A stretch of 64,000 bases of DNA from Zygnema cylindricum (taxonomy: Eukaryota; Streptophyta; Zygnematophyceae; Zygnematales; Zygnemataceae): positions 159,673-223,672 of the forward strand of contig JBBHKE010000714.1 of assembly GCA_037447655.1 (NCBI GenBank), written 5' to 3'. Of this stretch, positions 60,045-64,000 are shown piece by piece. Within the stretch, counting starts at the first letter, position 1. Every line of letters starts with the position of its first letter. Position numbers and translations under genes: made by a program. Below the pieces are notes generated by a model. The model saw only the letters and a list, made by a program, of their open reading frames with translations. It searched no databases and was not told the origin of the DNA.

Positions 60045-60950
60045 TGGCCATGTGGACACTATGGGGAAAATGTGCTCAAAAACGCTAAAATACAAAGTAA
60101 GTTCTCTAAGTTAGAAGTACATGGGGAAATACCCTAATCAGTAAGCTCCTTGTTTATTAAACCGTGCATGTCGGTGATTTATGCTGCTATTCTGTAGAGT
60201 GTTGACACATGAAAACAAAATGCCGACCACCTGAGCCAACTCTACAATTTTAACTCTTTTGGACCGATGCTGTCATTTCCCTGGTTAGTCGCAGCATAGA
60301 TTCGTACGTGTCGTAAAGTTCCGATCCACGCTCATTTCTCCTGACCCTTCTTGTTTCTCCATCCCTCCTTTGGACCTTCTGAGTACGGTAAGGTACAATT
60401 ACAGCCAGAATACATTAGTGCCCGTGAACCATGAGTACTCTTGTCGTTGAGACATGACAGAATCACAGTACGGTATTCTACTTGTAGGGTTCATCAAGGC
60501 ATATGTATCCATTCATCTCGCTGCTACAGTTAACGCTTCACGCAACCGATTATTTTATCATTCGCCGCTGAATCGCGCGGTCAAACGTACGGACCCGGTC
60601 AAAGTGTGACGGGGTAGACTGAAGAGTGAAGAGAGAAACGAACGCAACAGACGAACAGCCTGACCAATGCTAAGGCAAACGCTTCCAGATTCCCTTCCCT
60701 CAAATAGGCAAATCGCACCTTTCTCCCACACTCAAAACCAGGAGAAAGAAACGTTCGTGACGATCGTTGAGGAAAATAATAGACTTCTCATTGCCTTTGT
60801 TATGGCCTTTTTCCCCATTAGCAACCTAACAGTAGGCTCATTATCTCATTTTTCTATCTTGATAGACTCATAGACAAACAGGCAGGGGAAAATATGCTGT
60901 AGAAGTTGACGATCGAACAAGCTTTTTTGGATATCATAGTAATCGCAAAA
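60045..60950. other. upstream region of the Root cap-domain gene
   Basis: About 60090-60136 resembles the right end of the TIR element at 21135-21896. The rest is presumably promoter and 5' UTR. No TATA box was assigned. Confidence 0.4.
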
Positions 60951-62879
60951 ATGGAAAGAAAAAGGATTCTTCCGGCGATTGCTGTCAGTCTTTGTTACTT
61001 TGGCTTTTTGTCGAAAACTGTGATTGGAGCGCGAATTGTTGGAGCAGATGGTGTGATTTTCAACTTCCCGGGAAGAGCCGAGAGCGACTTCTGCATGGTG
61101 TCCGATGGAGACCTCCACATAAATGCTCACATGATCGGTCGGACCTTCGAGTCAAAGTGAGTCAAACTGACTTTTACTGCAAAATTTTTTAGGGTTACAA
61201 GGGAAAACTGAAGTAATAAGCAATGCTCATTCGAATGTCCACATGAAAAAAAATGGATCTGTGGACGACAATTTGGATGACTTTCATGTCCTCCAACTGA
61301 ACGTTAAAAGACGGTTGTAGAACTGAAATTATACTCAACAGGAAAAGGAATTGGAAGTCGTTGTCAGTGAAAGATTACCGCTTGTCACAACGTCCTTTAC
61401 TTTCACACTTATTTTGTTTCTGCTCTGCCGTTAAAAGTAGCGCTTTTTGCCTTTTCCTTGTTTCAGTTATCGTTTCATTTTAGGGTTGGTTCCGCCGCTT
61501 TTCTTTGTCCTCACACAATGCCTTCCCAAATGCTCGCAGACCCATAACTTGGATTGGAGGGCTGGCGGTGGTCCACCGGGGCTTGCATCTGATGGTGCAG
61601 ACGGCCACGGAAGCACTTTGGGACCCTTTTGTGGACCATTTAGAGATTCGAATCAATGGGGAGCCTCTTCACATTCCTGCTCCTGGTAAAGTTTCCGTCC
61701 CGACCACCATGTTCTTTTTTTGATGTTGCATCCCATTTAACTTTTTTGTTTTCTTTATCTCGCCATTGCTGCTATTCATCTTTGCTTCCATAGTCTGCCT
61801 CTTATGAAAGTTATATGAATGATCTGAGATGTGAACGATAGACAGTGAACTTTTGGCCTAACAATATGTGGGAAGTTTTGGCATTATTGCCTTGTGATTC
61901 AGGCCACAAGACAGGCCCTCGAGCAAAACCAGCCATATGGGATTCTCCAGAGAACGGCCTCCGGATAACTCGTCAAAGAGTAAATGAGGCTCGCATTCAG
62001 ATCGGAGGGGTTTTGGATCTCAGATTGAAGGCAGATACGGTACAGCAGGACTGGTGGACGGAAGAAAACTGCTTTGTGCATTTTGATATGGAATTTCGGG
62101 ACCTCCGGGTCTCGAAAGATGTACATGGATTTTTGGGGCAAACATATCGACCAGCCCGGGTTGAAGCAGCTCGCCTTCGAGCTCAGCACAATACTGAGGT
62201 ATTTGTTGGCTTATGGAGTCTTGGTCAGGGAAAAACTTGGAAAGAATTGATTTTGGAAATCATCCTAAACACCCCTACCATTTCTGAAATGTCTGTTTCT
62301 GCCGCAAGTCAAAGTGTTTGAGTGCTGTTATGGAAGTGTTGTGATTTATTGTCCCTCATGTTTGGTGTTTTGGAATGGGTACAGGATTCTGGTACTGTGG
62401 ATGAAGCAGTTCTTGGCACTTCCAAAAAAGGACCGGCGATCGCAGGTCGAATGTCAGATTACCTCAGTGCGGGGCTTTGGAGCACTGACTGCAAATTTTC
62501 TAAGTTTACTTATGGTGGAGAGAAGGGCGAAGTTGACGTGTTTCAAGCCTTAGGTGATTTGAGCGGGCTGCGAGGGTCAGCCCAACACGGAATGCGAAGA
62601 GGAGTGAAGGCGATTGGAGAGCAATTTGAAGATGTGAACCCCCTTGAAGCTTACTTTTCAGAGGATGCGGTTCGAGTGATTCGAAGGACAAAAGTTGTTT
62701 CTGACAGCGATGAAGATGAAGTCCTGCAAGCCTTTGAACCTGAAGACGACGTGTCACAGAGCATAGAAGACGTGAGAGTTGCGGATATTTCGAAGTTACA
62801 TAAAGGAGCAGCAGTGGATGGGAGTGACACAGACAACATTTTGTTAGAGGCACCTTTGGAGAATCTGATGAACGAGTGA
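60951..62879 (+). CDS. secreted Root cap-domain (PF06830) protein, four exons
   Basis: Exons 60951-61156, 61540-61685, 61903-62198, 62385-62879 (phases fit; 380 residues). A basic start and hydrophobic run (MERKRILPAIAVSLCYFGFL, cleavage likely before ARIVG) form a signal peptide. Landmarks of the plant Root cap/LEA-related family follow: ADGVIFNFPG, SDGDLHINAHMIG, ITWIGGLAV, VDHLEIRINGEPLHIP, HGFLGQTYRP and YLSAGLWSTDCKFS. The biochemical role of the family is unknown; members are secreted, and some are root-cap specific in flowering plants. Many relatives have a Cys-rich N-terminal segment, absent here. About 110 acidic residues (SDSDEDEVLQAFEPEDD...) extend the C-terminus beyond the usual end. 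For exon 3, a second in-phase acceptor 12 bases downstream (CAAGACAG, ending at 61914) is possible. Confidence 0.85.
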
Positions 62880-63959
62880 TATGGAAGAGTCAATATTCAG
62901 GCTAGGGATAATTATAATTTTGTTGTGTGCAACGGGCGATTAATATGTGTGATGTTTTTGAAGAATGCTTCAGCAGCGAAGCTTGTCGATACATCGATTC
63001 TGCACCCTATGAAGTCTCCAACCTTGAGAGAGGTGTTTGTTTAGTGTAAAGTATGTAGGTATACTTGTCTTTTTAATGTCCTTAAGTCTGCACATTGGAA
63101 GACGAACTCGGGTAAGAGTGTATAAAAGGGTAGATTCCCCACTGCGAAAGATGACGTCCATAATTTTGAGATACGTCTCGCTGTAAAGATAACGGGCATA
63201 CGCCGTCAGACACCTGTAAATCAATAAAGCATAGATGTGAAGCGAAACGCGTCCTCTCTTGCTCAGTTGGAGACCGATGTGTAGAAAGGTTAGTGTTTGC
63301 TAGTGGAAACTATCGGTAACTGGCTGTTGTATTATGTGTTTGATTTGGTTGTGTCATGACACTGTTTATCTGACATTAAAATAGCTGGTGATGTTTATGT
63401 GACAAGCTTTTTTACCTTGAGCATAAAAAGAAAATGTATGTAGTTTGTGCTTATTGAATTTTACTTAGACAAAAATCTAGTGAAATGCCATTTTTCGTAA
63501 TGGACAGGCATGTTGACCCGAATACAGTGGAACGCCTAGAACTTATGTGCATTTTTGGTAAATCTGAAGAGAAGCAGGTATGGTACATAAAAAATTATCG
63601 CCTGCATCTCTTGAACCTCTCAATGGTTCAAAATATACAGGCCTTGTCACTTGTGTGAAATGATATAATGCGCCATCAAAAAACATTTTTTACGAATATT
63701 TGATCATCCGGCATCTGCGACGGTGACCTTGGCAACAAGTAAGCTTTAATAAGAACCTGCAATGGAAAACCATCTCACAGTAAAGGAAAACAAAAGGAAA
63801 AAAAAAGCCAAATCGAAACCGACCAAGTTTGTACAGATTTAGATGTTGATAAGTGAATCGCAATGTGTAGGAATTGAAAGGACAGTGAGGCTGGAAGTTG
63901 TTGACAATCAGATGCTGCTGTAACATACCTTCATTGCAACTCAGCTTTCCATAGCCAGG

Positions 63960-63963
<4 letters not shown>
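62880..63963. other. 3' flank of the Root cap-domain gene
   Basis: An AATAAA at 63223-63228, about 345 bases past the stop, is a plausible polyadenylation signal. No further gene can be supported. A donor-like AATGAAG|GTATGT on the minus strand near 63930 may belong to a gene beyond the window. Confidence 0.4.

Positions 63964-64000
<37 letters not shown>
63964..64000. repeat. (GA)n microsatellite at window edge
   Basis: Uninterrupted GA dinucleotides to the end of the window. Confidence 0.97.

Noticed and set aside
63690-63926. 78-codon minus-strand frame near the right edge
   Set aside because: No recognisable motif. A donor-like site near 63930 is noted, but the evidence is too thin to call a gene.

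Overview
The window looks like nuclear DNA of a green plant, probably a non-seed land plant or a streptophyte alga. It has multi-exon genes with GT-AG introns, a NOL6/Nrap gene whose protein reads plant-like, a gene with the plant-specific Root cap (PF06830) domain, and a heavy load of Ty1/copia, R2-like and PIF/Harbinger elements. The species cannot be fixed from the sequence.

Layout. 1-567: the last two exons of an unrecognised + strand gene. 568-2600: non-coding, with a decayed minisatellite. 2628-5532: a dead non-LTR retroelement (reverse transcriptase plus restriction-like endonuclease), followed by MITE copy 1. 6857-19069: a 27-exon minus-strand gene for the SSU-processome protein NOL6/Nrap (Utp22), with MITE copy 2 in one intron. 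19070-22200: promoter region, a 10-N assembly gap, a non-autonomous hAT element with an 8-bp target duplication, and a second TIR element.

22213-42809 is a retrotransposon nest. An old copia-type LTR remnant (22213-23303) precedes element B (23372-42804, target duplication AGTTA). The 5' LTR of B holds a solo LTR with its own 5-bp duplication. The pol gene of B was split by a minus-strand LTR-internal-LTR-internal-LTR complex (28495-40281). These elements appear to prime from the anticodon stem-loop of initiator tRNA-Met (half-tRNA priming as in Drosophila copia), so the presumed gag start codon lies inside the primer-binding site. Their LTRs also carry an antisense tRNA-like block. MITE copy 3 lies just outside the nest.

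43038-53216 is very AT-rich and mostly unannotatable. It holds TA microsatellites, a ~238-bp tandem array, a tRNA-derived SINE-like unit, a 151-bp duplication, an ATTAGT-type minisatellite and a 440-bp purine tract. 53413-57374 is a decayed PIF/Harbinger element with convergent Myb/SANT and transposase genes. 57473-58476 is the gag remnant of a second copia family. 60951-62879 is a four-exon gene for a secreted Root cap-domain protein.

Only the NOL6 gene, the Root cap gene and the partial gene at the left edge look like functional host genes. Nearly everything else is mobile or repetitive DNA at different stages of decay.
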